From a virus: a stretch of DNA of 44,921 nt. Location: the IMG/VR virus record IMGVR_UViG_3300035183_000649, positions 1-44,921 of that record, one strand, 5' to 3'. Position numbers and translations under genes: made by a program. Below are positions 1-6,087 of this stretch, one piece after another. The stretch's first letter is position 1, and each line of letters opens with the position of its first letter. The notes under the pieces were generated by a model. The model worked only from the letters and a program-made list of their open reading frames with translations. It had not been told where the DNA came from and searched no databases.

Positions 1-1
1 G

Positions 2-208
2 AACGGCCGCCTCTTCCACCTCTCCTCCTTCCCCACCCCCATCCACTTCTTCGCCACCTACCACCCGGCCCACATCCTCCGTAACAACAACATGATCCGT
101 CCCTTCTCCGACCACCTCTCCCTCCTCAACCGCCACCTCCAGTCCCTCCTCCCCCCCATCACCTCCCCCACGTTCGTCCCCCTCCGGTCCCCCAATGGAG
201 ATCTCTAA
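2..208 (+). CDS. Uracil-DNA glycosylase, C-terminal part (5' end outside window)
   Basis: Only the last 68 codons are present; the frame is open from base 2 to a TAA at 206-208. The visible protein contains FFATYHPAHILRNN, which matches the conserved C-terminal motif of family 4-type uracil-DNA glycosylases (TYHPxxLLRN), where the His contacts the flipped-out uracil. The enzyme removes uracil from DNA in base excision repair. Phages often carry it close to the DNA polymerase, as here. The TAA overlaps the ATG of the next gene (TAATG), so the two are probably translationally coupled. The family call rests on this one motif and on the neighbouring polymerase. Confidence 0.75.
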   Translation, partial: NGRLFHLSSFPTPIHFFATYHPAHILRNNNMIRPFSDHLSLLNRHLQSLLPPITSPTFVPLRSPNGDL

Positions 209-594
209 TGGCAAGCCTGACCGGCTCAAACGTCCTGTCCCGCGTCCAGTCCCGCAAGGCCGAAGACACCCTCCTCAGCCTGTCCGCCTCCCCCGAGTTC
301 CCCATGATGACCCGCATCCAGGTCGCCAACAAACTCTCGTCCCTTCTTCCCTTCACCATCAAGGTCACCAACCTCAACCGCCTCGCCAAAGCCGTCGGCG
401 TCACCCTCCCTTCCAACCGGGGTCCCCGCCCCTCCTTCGACCTCGACCTTCGTCTCCGCCGCATCGAAGACGCCATCACCTTCATCCTCAAGAACTTCGG
501 CGTCCCCGCCTCTCGCGGCACCCTCGACCAGCTCAAGATCATCACGGACAACTGGCTCGTCCACCTCTCTTCCCACAACACCTCCGAAGACTGA
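208..594 (+). CDS. Small phage protein of unknown function
   Basis: 128 aa. The start ATG overlaps the stop of the uracil-DNA glycosylase gene by one base. I do not recognise the family. The protein is mildly basic and mostly helical in appearance, with no cysteines, signal peptide or membrane segment. Codons end mainly in C, like the neighbouring genes, which supports real coding. Its place between a repair enzyme and the polymerase suggests a role in DNA metabolism, but this is inference from position only. Confidence 0.7.
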   Translation: MASLTGSNVLSRVQSRKAEDTLLSLSASPEFPMMTRIQVANKLSSLLPFTIKVTNLNRLAKAVGVTLPSNRGPRPSFDLDLRLRRIEDAITFILKNFGVPASRGTLDQLKIITDNWLVHLSSHNTSED

Positions 595-632
595 CCCCGC
601 CCCCATCCGTCGCCGACGCCGAAAGGGCCCCC

Positions 633-911
633 ATGACTCCCCGCCCCATGATGAAGTGCGGCCACTCCGCCAATGCCACTCGTCCCGGTCCCATCGGCCA
701 AAAGCCCACGACCTCCCCCTGCTGCGCCATCTGCGCCCCCTCCAAGGAGGCCTACGAGATCGACCCCTCGCCGCCCGACCTCCGCACCCGTGAAGCCCGG
801 TGCCCCTCCTGCGACGCCCGCCGCCCCTCTTCCCCCGACCTCGCCTTCTTCGAGCACACCCCCACCAAGCCCTTCGACTCCTTCTACTGCGGCTGCTGCG
901 GCTGGGACTAA
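633..911 (+). CDS. Small protein with two zinc-ribbon-like motifs
   Basis: 92 aa. The ATG at 633 follows an AAAGGG ribosome binding site. The N-terminus has MMKCGHSANA followed by CCAIC, a Cys/His pattern common in small phage zinc-ribbon proteins. A second set, CPSC and later YCGCCGWD, lies in the second half, so two zinc sites are likely. Such proteins usually bind nucleic acid or act as small adaptor factors; the exact job is unknown. It lies 26 bp upstream of the DNA polymerase gene. The reading frame is open upstream to 195, but the codon pattern there belongs to the previous gene, so the later start is preferred. Confidence 0.75.
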   Translation: MTPRPMMKCGHSANATRPGPIGQKPTTSPCCAICAPSKEAYEIDPSPPDLRTREARCPSCDARRPSSPDLAFFEHTPTKPFDSFYCGCCGWD

Positions 912-937
912 CCCCTCCGCCGCTCAGGAGCCTTGCG

Positions 938-3484
938 ATGCCCGACCCCCGCATCCTTTCGCTGGACACGGAGACATACGGCAAGGTTGCGACGCGTCCT
1001 CCCCAGACCGTCTTCTTCCCCCGCAAGATGACGGCCGTCGATCTCATCCCCCCCTCGGAGATCCTGACCACATGCGCCCTCACGTTGCCTTCGAGCGATC
1101 CCCGCGACGATCCTTCCCCTTCTGGCCCTTCCTCCTCTTCCTCTTCCTCTTTTTCATCACGAACGTTACGGCCTACTCCATCGGCCGCCTCCACGAGCGC
1201 GATCTTCAATCTGACCGCGCCCCAGCTCGCCTCTCTTCGTCCGGGTCCAACCCTTCTCTTCCAGTTCGACGGCCTCCCCCTCCGGTCCCGTGAGCGGCAT
1301 GAACTCCTCCTTGCCCGCTGGCTCCAGCACGCCGACGTCCTGATCGGCCAGAACCTCTGCTACGACCTCATGGTTCTCCGGGCCCACTCCCCCGCCTTCC
1401 GCACCATCCTTTCGGGCCGCCACCACCTCATCGACCTCTCCGTCCTCAACTTCCTCCACTCCGAGAACCGTCCCGAGAAGTCCCTCAAAGACCTCGGCCC
1501 CGTCCTCGGCACCCACTGCTACCCCGACGACGAGAAACAGCGCCGCTACAAATCCCCCTCCGATCCCCTCCTCCACTCCTACAACGGCCAGGACACCCAC
1601 AACACCCTCCTCTCCGCCTCCGTCCTCGCCCAGCGCATCCTCTCCGAGTACCCCAACACCGACAAACTCTCCCCCTTCTGCTTCCGCCTCTACTCCGACC
1701 TCATGTGGTCCGTCGTCCGCATGACCGAGTCCGGCGTCCCCTACTCCCTCTCCCTCCTCCACTCCCTCTTCACCCACCTCCACGCCTCCATCTCCGCATC
1801 CCGCTCCTTCTGTTCCTCCCACTCCCTCCTCGTTGACGGCCCCGGTTCACCCGCCTCCCAAACCTCCTTCCTCCGCAACCTCATCCTCCAATGCCCTCCC
1901 GACCTCCCCCTCCAGTTCACCGAGAAGAAGCACGACCTCTCCATCTCCGACCACAACCGAACCGTCATCGCCGCCGCCCTTCCCCCCTCCCATCCCTCCC
2001 AGCCCGTCCTCTCCTCCTGGTCCTCCTTCAAAACCTCCCAGAAACTCCTCTCCACCTACGTTTACCCCCTCATCCTCCATAAGCGGAACAAGCACCTCTC
2101 CCGCTCTTCCGTCCTCCTCTCTTCCTCCGATCCCCCCACCCTTCCCCCACCCCCAAGGGATCTCGTCGCATGGCTGCCCTGGAACCCCCCGTCGTCGAAG
2201 CCGCCTCTCTGCTCCCTCCCGCCCTCTCCGACTGGGCCGTCCCAGTCGTGGACCTCGCCGTCTCCCTCGGCACCACCCCCTCCAACCTCGACCGGGACAT
2301 CCTCATCCTCTCCATCAACGACGTCCTCTCCCGTTCCCCTTTCGCCCGAGTGGCCGCCATCGAGAACGACTACCACTCCCTCATCCTTCCCCGCTCCCTC
2401 TGGCTCCGCCTCACCTACTGCCGCCACCTCTTCGTCAACGAAACTCCTCTCCTCTGACCGCTTCCTGACCCACCCTTCCTGGTTCATCACGCCCTCCCCC
2501 TTCAAAGACTCCTCCGACTCCCAAGGCGGCACGCTCCAGTCCCGCATCACCTGCAAGGACTCTCCCGAACAGACCGCCCCCAAGATCATCCAGCAATGCC
2601 GCCGTTCCAGGTCCCCCTCCGGCACCCTCCTCACGATGGACCTCAAGCAGATCGAACTCTGCGTGCCCGCCCTCCTCTCGGGCGAGCCTTCCATGATGAC
2701 GGCCATCCTCGCCGACGACGACCTCCACACCCTCCGAGCCATCACCACCTTCGGCGCCGACTACCTCACCAGCAAGTACCCCGAACTGGCCGGAGTCCCC
2801 TCCAAAGAATGGAAAGACGCCTGTGAGGCCTTCGCCGAACTTGAACGTCAGGTCGGCAAGAAAATCAACTTCTCCGACTTGTTCCGCGCGGGCGCCGACA
2901 AGATCCGCAACGCCACCTACGAAGACTGCGGCATCTGGGTCCCCCTCTCCGTCTTCGAGAAGGCCGTCCGCAACCGACCCATCGACCGCCCCGTCCTCTA
3001 CGAGTGGCAGGAGCGCCTCATCCGCGACGCCCGCGCCGACGGCTACCTCTCCCTCCCCTTGACGGGCCAATCCCGCTCCTTCCTTGGGGGCACCAAGTTC
3101 GACGTCAACGAAATCGTCAACTTCCCTGTCCAGGCCACCGCCGCCAACGTCCTCCTCCGCATCCAGCACTACTGCTCCACCCGTCTCCCCTCCCTCGCCC
3201 TCTCCACCTCCCTCCACCACACCCACCTCTGCTGCAACACCTACGACGCCCTCGTCTTTGATTGCACCACCCCCCTCGCCCTCTCCGAGGCCTACTCCCT
3301 CATCCCCGAAGCCCTCGCCTGGGTCCAGACCCACGACTACTGGGCCGCCCTCCAATCCCTCTTCTCCCGCACCCTCCCCCTCTCTTATTCCCTCAAGGAG
3401 TCCGCCCGACGGCCGCCGACCTTCGTCTCCGAACCCAGATCCACCCCCCCATCCCCATCACAAGGATCAAATAATGCCTCCTAA
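938..3484 (+). CDS. polA: Family A DNA polymerase with 3'-5' exonuclease domain (interrupted by an out-of-frame segment)
   Basis: 848 aa; the ATG at 938 follows CAGGAG. Replicative phage polymerase. The exonuclease domain starts with LSLDTETYG (D10, E12) and continues with GQNLCYDL (D143). The polymerase domain shows motif A DLKQIELC (D568), motif B RQVGKKINF (K641, F645) and motif C NTYDALVFD (D770). Both metal-binding Asp residues are kept, but the usual HDE of motif C is YDA and the Tyr of motif B is Phe. Residues about 400-506 (roughly 2140-2455) are low-complexity Ser/Pro/Thr, because conserved coding there runs in another frame (see the entry at 2170). Flanks LLSTYVYPLI and THPSWFITPS match consecutive parts of the family, so the segment is an insertion. 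The 3' end overlaps the next gene by 11 bp. Confidence 0.9.
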   Translation: MPDPRILSLDTETYGKVATRPPQTVFFPRKMTAVDLIPPSEILTTCALTLPSSDPRDDPSPSGPSSSSSSSFSSRTLRPTPSAASTSAIFNLTAPQLASLRPGPTLLFQFDGLPLRSRERHELLLARWLQHADVLIGQNLCYDLMVLRAHSPAFRTILSGRHHLIDLSVLNFLHSENRPEKSLKDLGPVLGTHCYPDDEKQRRYKSPSDPLLHSYNGQDTHNTLLSASVLAQRILSEYPNTDKLSPFCFRLYSDLMWSVVRMTESGVPYSLSLLHSLFTHLHASISASRSFCSSHSLLVDGPGSPASQTSFLRNLILQCPPDLPLQFTEKKHDLSISDHNRTVIAAALPPSHPSQPVLSSWSSFKTSQKLLSTYVYPLILHKRNKHLSRSSVLLSSSDPPTLPPPPRDLVAWLPWNPPSSKPPLCSLPPSPTGPSQSWTSPSPSAPPPPTSTGTSSSSPSTTSSPVPLSPEWPPSRTTTTPSSFPAPSGSASPTAATSSSTKLLSSDRFLTHPSWFITPSPFKDSSDSQGGTLQSRITCKDSPEQTAPKIIQQCRRSRSPSGTLLTMDLKQIELCVPALLSGEPSMMTAILADDDLHTLRAITTFGADYLTSKYPELAGVPSKEWKDACEAFAELERQVGKKINFSDLFRAGADKIRNATYEDCGIWVPLSVFEKAVRNRPIDRPVLYEWQERLIRDARADGYLSLPLTGQSRSFLGGTKFDVNEIVNFPVQATAANVLLRIQHYCSTRLPSLALSTSLHHTHLCCNTYDALVFDCTTPLALSEAYSLIPEALAWVQTHDYWAALQSLFSRTLPLSYSLKESARRPPTFVSEPRSTPPSPSQGSNNAS
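2170..2457 (+). CDS. 95-codon ORF nested out of frame inside the polymerase gene
   Basis: It lies at -1 relative to the polymerase frame. It has its own AAGGGA ribosome binding site (2155-2160), ATG and TGA. Codons in this frame end mainly in C, the signature of real genes on this strand, while the polymerase frame across the same bases does not. The protein is globular-looking, with LAVSLGTTPSNLDRDIL and LPRSLWLRLTYCRHLF, and I do not recognise it. The end reads CTC CTC TGA C; a +1 slip there would rejoin the polymerase at DRFLTHPSWF, and CTC TGA C resembles the prfB frameshift site (CUU UGA C). Alternatives are a free-standing nested gene, an insertion read through two frameshifts, or two compensating indels (real or assembly errors; a C-rich tract lies at the entry). 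Confidence 0.6.
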   Translation: MAALEPPVVEAASLLPPALSDWAVPVVDLAVSLGTTPSNLDRDILILSINDVLSRSPFARVAAIENDYHSLILPRSLWLRLTYCRHLFVNETPLL

Positions 3485-3899
3485 GAAGAAACAAAAGAAA
3501 GCCTCCTCCAATAAGAAGAACCCCGCCGCCAAGTTCTTCTACGTCATCCGCGCCTGCAAGGAGGACGGCACCTCCCACGTCAACTTCAAGTGGCCCTCCA
3601 AAGGCCCCGTCAGCGCCCCCCGCTTCGTGCTCAACGGACGTTGCGGCGACGGACTCCACGGCTGGGCCTCCCTCGAACACATCGGAAGAGGAGCCCCCTA
3701 CTGGTTCGAAGACCGCAATATCGCAACCTACCACTGGCTCCTTGTCAGGGTCCCTTTCCGCTACCGGGGCCGAATCAACTACCAGAAGCTCGACCCCCAC
3801 AAAGTGAAGTTCAAGCACGGCTACGTCGTCCAGACCGACAACTTCTTCCCTACCATCCGGAAGTTTGCCCTCTTGACAAAGGGCAAAGACCTGCCCTAG
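3474..3899 (+). CDS. Small basic protein of unknown function
   Basis: 141 aa. The ATG at 3474 overlaps the end of the polymerase gene by 11 bp and follows AAGGA at 3462. The first 20 residues are very rich in lysine, which suggests nucleic-acid contact or a flexible tail. The rest looks like a compact alpha/beta domain rich in aromatic residues (for example FFYVIRA, LHGWASLEHI, TYHWLLVRVPF). I do not recognise a family. Coupling to the polymerase gene suggests a role in replication, but this is inference. Confidence 0.7.
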   Translation: MPPKKKQKKASSNKKNPAAKFFYVIRACKEDGTSHVNFKWPSKGPVSAPRFVLNGRCGDGLHGWASLEHIGRGAPYWFEDRNIATYHWLLVRVPFRYRGRINYQKLDPHKVKFKHGYVVQTDNFFPTIRKFALLTKGKDLP

Positions 3900-3902
3900 C
3901 CT
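3873..3902 (+). promoter_or_regulatory. Possible sigma70-type promoter
   Basis: TTGACA (3873-3878), an 18-base spacer and TAGCCT (3897-3902). The -35 is a perfect consensus; the -10 is weak. It overlaps the stop codon of the preceding gene and lies just before the helix-turn-helix gene, whose ATG is at 3908, so a transcript would start inside that gene and could serve the tRNAs and nuclease downstream. Predicted by eye only. Confidence 0.3.
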
Positions 3903-3907
3903 CCTCC

Positions 3908-4231
3908 ATGAGCAAGACCACCCACATCGACCGCCTCCGGGCCCTCGGCATCAAGAACCCCATCAGGCGATACCTTCTTTCCGGCAGGTCGGTGAGGGAC
4001 ACCGCGAAGGCTTTGGGCATCTCGACCGTTCGCGTCTACGAATACGCGAACGCGCACGACCTCCCCACCAACAAACCCATCCGGCCGGGCTCCACCTACG
4101 AGAAGCAGGTGCACGCGCTCCTCCACCAGAAGGAGTTCCCCCTCCGGCTCGTGGCCCGACTCCTCAGAACCTCCTACCCCCACCTCCTCGCCCTCAAACG
4201 CAAGACCTCCAAGTCACGCCCTTCCATCTGA
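3908..4231 (+). CDS. Helix-turn-helix DNA-binding protein
   Basis: 107 aa. Residues about 27-52 (SVRDTAKALGISTVRVYEYA) fit a helix-turn-helix: a first helix, a Gly turn and a recognition helix. A second, weaker helical pair follows near the C-terminus (LRLVARLLRTSYPHLLALKR). The protein is basic, as expected for DNA binding. It may be a transcription regulator or a small terminase-like protein, but the packaging genes are far away on the other strand, so a regulator is more likely. The ATG is 8 bp after the preceding stop, with only a weak ribosome binding site. Confidence 0.7.
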   Translation: MSKTTHIDRLRALGIKNPIRRYLLSGRSVRDTAKALGISTVRVYEYANAHDLPTNKPIRPGSTYEKQVHALLHQKEFPLRLVARLLRTSYPHLLALKRKTSKSRPSI

Positions 4232-4312
4232 GGGACGTGACCCATCTCGCTCCGAGTGGTGGTTCCGGCTTCCCCTTCGAAAGAGGGCTCCTAAAAGTGA
4301 AGTGACGCATCG

Positions 4313-4329
4313 CCCTCCGACCCGGAGGG
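4313..4329 (+). other. Hairpin in the gap before the tRNA genes
   Basis: CCCTCCG (4313-4319) can pair perfectly with CGGAGGG (4323-4329) around a 3-base loop. No T-run follows, so it is not a classic terminator. The right arm forms part of a minus-orientation copy of the dispersed CCCCCTCCGG motif. It lies in the 140-bp gap (4232-4371) between the HTH gene and tRNA-Arg, where no gene was found. Confidence 0.4.
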
Positions 4330-4371
4330 GGACATCGGAGCAGGGTTGACCGCCGCGAAAGTGCGGCACTT

Positions 4372-4446
4372 GACGGCGTAGCTCAGCCCGGACAGAGCAG
4401 GCCGGTCCTAACGGCAAGGTCGCAGGTTCGAATCCTGCCGTCGTCT
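4372..4446 (+). tRNA. tRNA-Arg (anticodon CCT)
   Basis: 75 nt. The acceptor stem GACGGCG pairs with CGTCGTC (one G-U). The D-arm is GCTC/GAGC, the anticodon stem has one mismatch at its outer pair with loop GTCCTAA, and the T-arm is GCAGG TTCGAAT CCTGC. The anticodon at loop positions 34-36 is CCT, which reads AGG. No CCA is encoded. AGG is rare in most genes of this window but frequent in the helicase gene at 43434-44855, which gives a plausible reason for carrying this tRNA. Confidence 0.85.
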
Positions 4447-4447
4447 T

Positions 4448-4519
4448 TCCCTGGTGGCTCAACGGTAGAGCGGCCCCCTTTGGAGGGGCGGGTTGCGGGT
4501 TCGAATCCCTCCCAGGGTG
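4448..4519 (+). tRNA. tRNA-Gln (anticodon TTG)
   Basis: 72 nt, one base after tRNA-Arg, so the two are probably processed from one transcript. The D-arm is GCTC/GAGC, the anticodon stem is a perfect 5 bp (GCCCC/GGGGC) with loop CTTTGGA, and the T-loop is TTCGAAT with one T-stem mismatch. The anticodon is TTG, reading CAA. The first acceptor pair is T-T, and the discriminator is G; a weak first pair and G73 are known features of tRNA-Gln. No CCA is encoded. Confidence 0.8.
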
Positions 4520-4520
4520 T

Positions 4521-5174
4521 TTGCAGCGGTCCCACCTCATCCTCATCGACGACCGGGAGAAAACACCCCTCCTGTTCCCCCCCTTCCTCACCGTCGCGGG
4601 GGGCTCCGTGCCCTGGTCCCCCTCCGGTCGGACCCTCCTGATCCACACCCTTTCGCGCCGCCTGCCCACCGGCGACTACGTCCTCTCCGAGGCGCCCGAT
4701 CGGGGCTGCGTCGAACGGAAGGCCCACCTCTCCGAGTTGCACGGCAACCTCTTCACCGAGAAGCGATACCTCCTGTTCGCCGACGAGCTGAAACGTCTCC
4801 GGGACCACTTCTCCCACCCCCTCCTCCTGATCGAAGGGTCCCCCACCAAACCCCTTCCCGTCCGGCCGGGGCTCCCCCCTCCGGACCTGATCCTGGACGT
4901 CCTCATGGGTCTGCTGACCCGCTATACTGTCCCCGTCCTCTTCCTCGACGCCTCTACCGTGGACGCTCGTAGGAACGTGGCACGGATCGTGGCGCGACAT
5001 CTCCTGCACGCCGCGTATGGAGACACCCCATGTTCGTCGAGTTTGTCGCCCCCAAAGTCACCCCCACCGACATCAACACCTCCTCCGGCATCGCTTCTCG
5101 CGGCGGCGTCCCCCTCATCGCCGCCCTCCCCGCCCTCGACGGCGTTGACTACATCACCTTCCTCTGGCACCTGA
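4521..5174 (+). CDS. ERCC4-type (XPF-like) nuclease
   Basis: 217 aa from a TTG start that begins one base after the tRNA-Gln gene. The ERCC4 nuclease signature is clear: ILIDDREKTP (D10, D11, E13), then GDYVL (51-53) and VERKAHLSEL (E65, R66, K67), followed by LLLIEGSP. These residues bind the metal in XPF/Mus81-type nucleases, which cut branched or flap DNA, so a role in replication fork or recombination processing is likely. The last 48 residues are Ser/Pro-rich and overlap the next gene by 145 bp in another frame; they look like run-on sequence. The start is uncertain because of the tRNA directly upstream. Confidence 0.85.
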   Translation: MQRSHLILIDDREKTPLLFPPFLTVAGGSVPWSPSGRTLLIHTLSRRLPTGDYVLSEAPDRGCVERKAHLSELHGNLFTEKRYLLFADELKRLRDHFSHPLLLIEGSPTKPLPVRPGLPPPDLILDVLMGLLTRYTVPVLFLDASTVDARRNVARIVARHLLHAAYGDTPCSSSLSPPKSPPPTSTPPPASLLAAASPSSPPSPPSTALTTSPSSGT

Positions 5175-5377
5175 CCCAGACCGGCGGAACGACCAAGTTC
5201 ACCCTCCAGTGCGCCCTCTCCATCGACGGCCCTTGGATCGACATGCACACCGTCACCTCCCTCAACGCTTCCGACTCGGGCTTCAAGCAACTGCCCAAGG
5301 CCCCCCTCTGGCGTCTCTTCTTCGACACCACCTCCATCGGCACCGCCCTCGTCCTCACCGCCGGTGTCGTCGGCTGA
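5030..5377 (+). CDS. Small beta-rich protein of unknown function
   Basis: 115 aa. The ATG follows GGAG and lies inside the end of the nuclease gene. The sequence alternates short hydrophobic and polar stretches (YITFLWHLTQTGGTTKFTLQ, WRLFFDTTSIGTALVLTAG), which fits a small beta-sandwich. It resembles small phage accessory virion proteins in style, but no family is recognised. The next two genes encode exported proteins, though this one has no signal peptide. Codons end strongly in C, which supports real coding. Confidence 0.65.
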   Translation: MFVEFVAPKVTPTDINTSSGIASRGGVPLIAALPALDGVDYITFLWHLTQTGGTTKFTLQCALSIDGPWIDMHTVTSLNASDSGFKQLPKAPLWRLFFDTTSIGTALVLTAGVVG

Positions 5378-5408
5378 TTCCCCCTCCGGTCCCCTTGGAG
5401 TCCACCCC

Positions 5409-6053
5409 ATGAAACGCATCTGCTTCGGCCTCGCCCTGCTCGCGCTTAGCGGCGTTCTTCTCGCCCTTGCCCAGCCCGTCCCTACCTCCACCGGCCAGTT
5501 CCGCACGGCCCCCATCACCGGCACCGGTTCCTCCGACTACGCCATCACCATCGGCAACCGCTACTCCCAATCGACCGTTTCCGGGTGGTCCCGCACCGTC
5601 ATCGAACTCACCAACGGCGACCCCTCCAACCGCCTCGTCCGCGTCGATCTCTCCTTCTGCGCCAACTCCGCCGCCGCCACCGTCCCCTTCCGCATCTGGC
5701 TCGGCAAGAAGGGCCTCGGGGCCACCCCCGACTTCGAGTACCAGCTCCTCGGCACCGGCTCCTTCACCACCCGTGCTTCCGGCGCGGGCGTCGCCGCCTC
5801 CTCCATCATCACCTCCTCCGAGTACGTCGCCGACACCGTCTCCTTCGTCCCCGCCACCGCCGCCACTTCCCCCATCGGCATCTACGACCTCCTCAACGCC
5901 TCCTACGGCACCACCTATACCGTCTTCTCCCCCGGCTCCCTCGTGCCCGCCCACCTCCTCATCAGCGACCTTGGCAACTACCGCTTCCTCATCTTCGACG
6001 CCGATCCCGGCAACGGCGTCAACCCCTCCGCCATCATCGACCCTGGCACCTGA
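5409..6053 (+). CDS. Exported beta-rich protein with signal peptide
   Basis: 214 aa; the ATG at 5409 follows GGAG. The N-terminus MKR, a hydrophobic core (FGLALLALSGVLLALA) and a cleavage-like AQ form a typical Sec signal peptide. The mature part is rich in Ser, Thr and Gly and looks like beta-strands. It contains SAAATVPFRIWLGKKG, which resembles SAVTFSLWLGATG in the small protein encoded at 27746-28117 in the tail gene cluster, so the two may share a fold. Exported proteins are unusual in phage genomes. A role at the host surface or in the periplasm is possible, but unproven. Confidence 0.7.
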   Translation: MKRICFGLALLALSGVLLALAQPVPTSTGQFRTAPITGTGSSDYAITIGNRYSQSTVSGWSRTVIELTNGDPSNRLVRVDLSFCANSAAATVPFRIWLGKKGLGATPDFEYQLLGTGSFTTRASGAGVAASSIITSSEYVADTVSFVPATAATSPIGIYDLLNASYGTTYTVFSPGSLVPAHLLISDLGNYRFLIFDADPGNGVNPSAIIDPGT

Positions 6054-6087
6054 TCCCCCCCTCCGACTCCCCCTCCGGAACACTCCC

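Noticed and set aside
2140-2455. Intein in the DNA polymerase
   Set aside because: No intein blocks (TxxH, terminal HN, nucleophile) are present in either frame, so the insert is not an intein.
4276-4310. Third tRNA with a TTCGAAA loop
   Set aside because: The T-stem has a mismatch next to the loop, and no acceptor, D or anticodon arms can be drawn.
5467-6087. Upstream extension of the beta-helix gene
   Set aside because: It is a Ser/Pro-rich shadow of the preceding gene, and a clear signal peptide begins at 6088.
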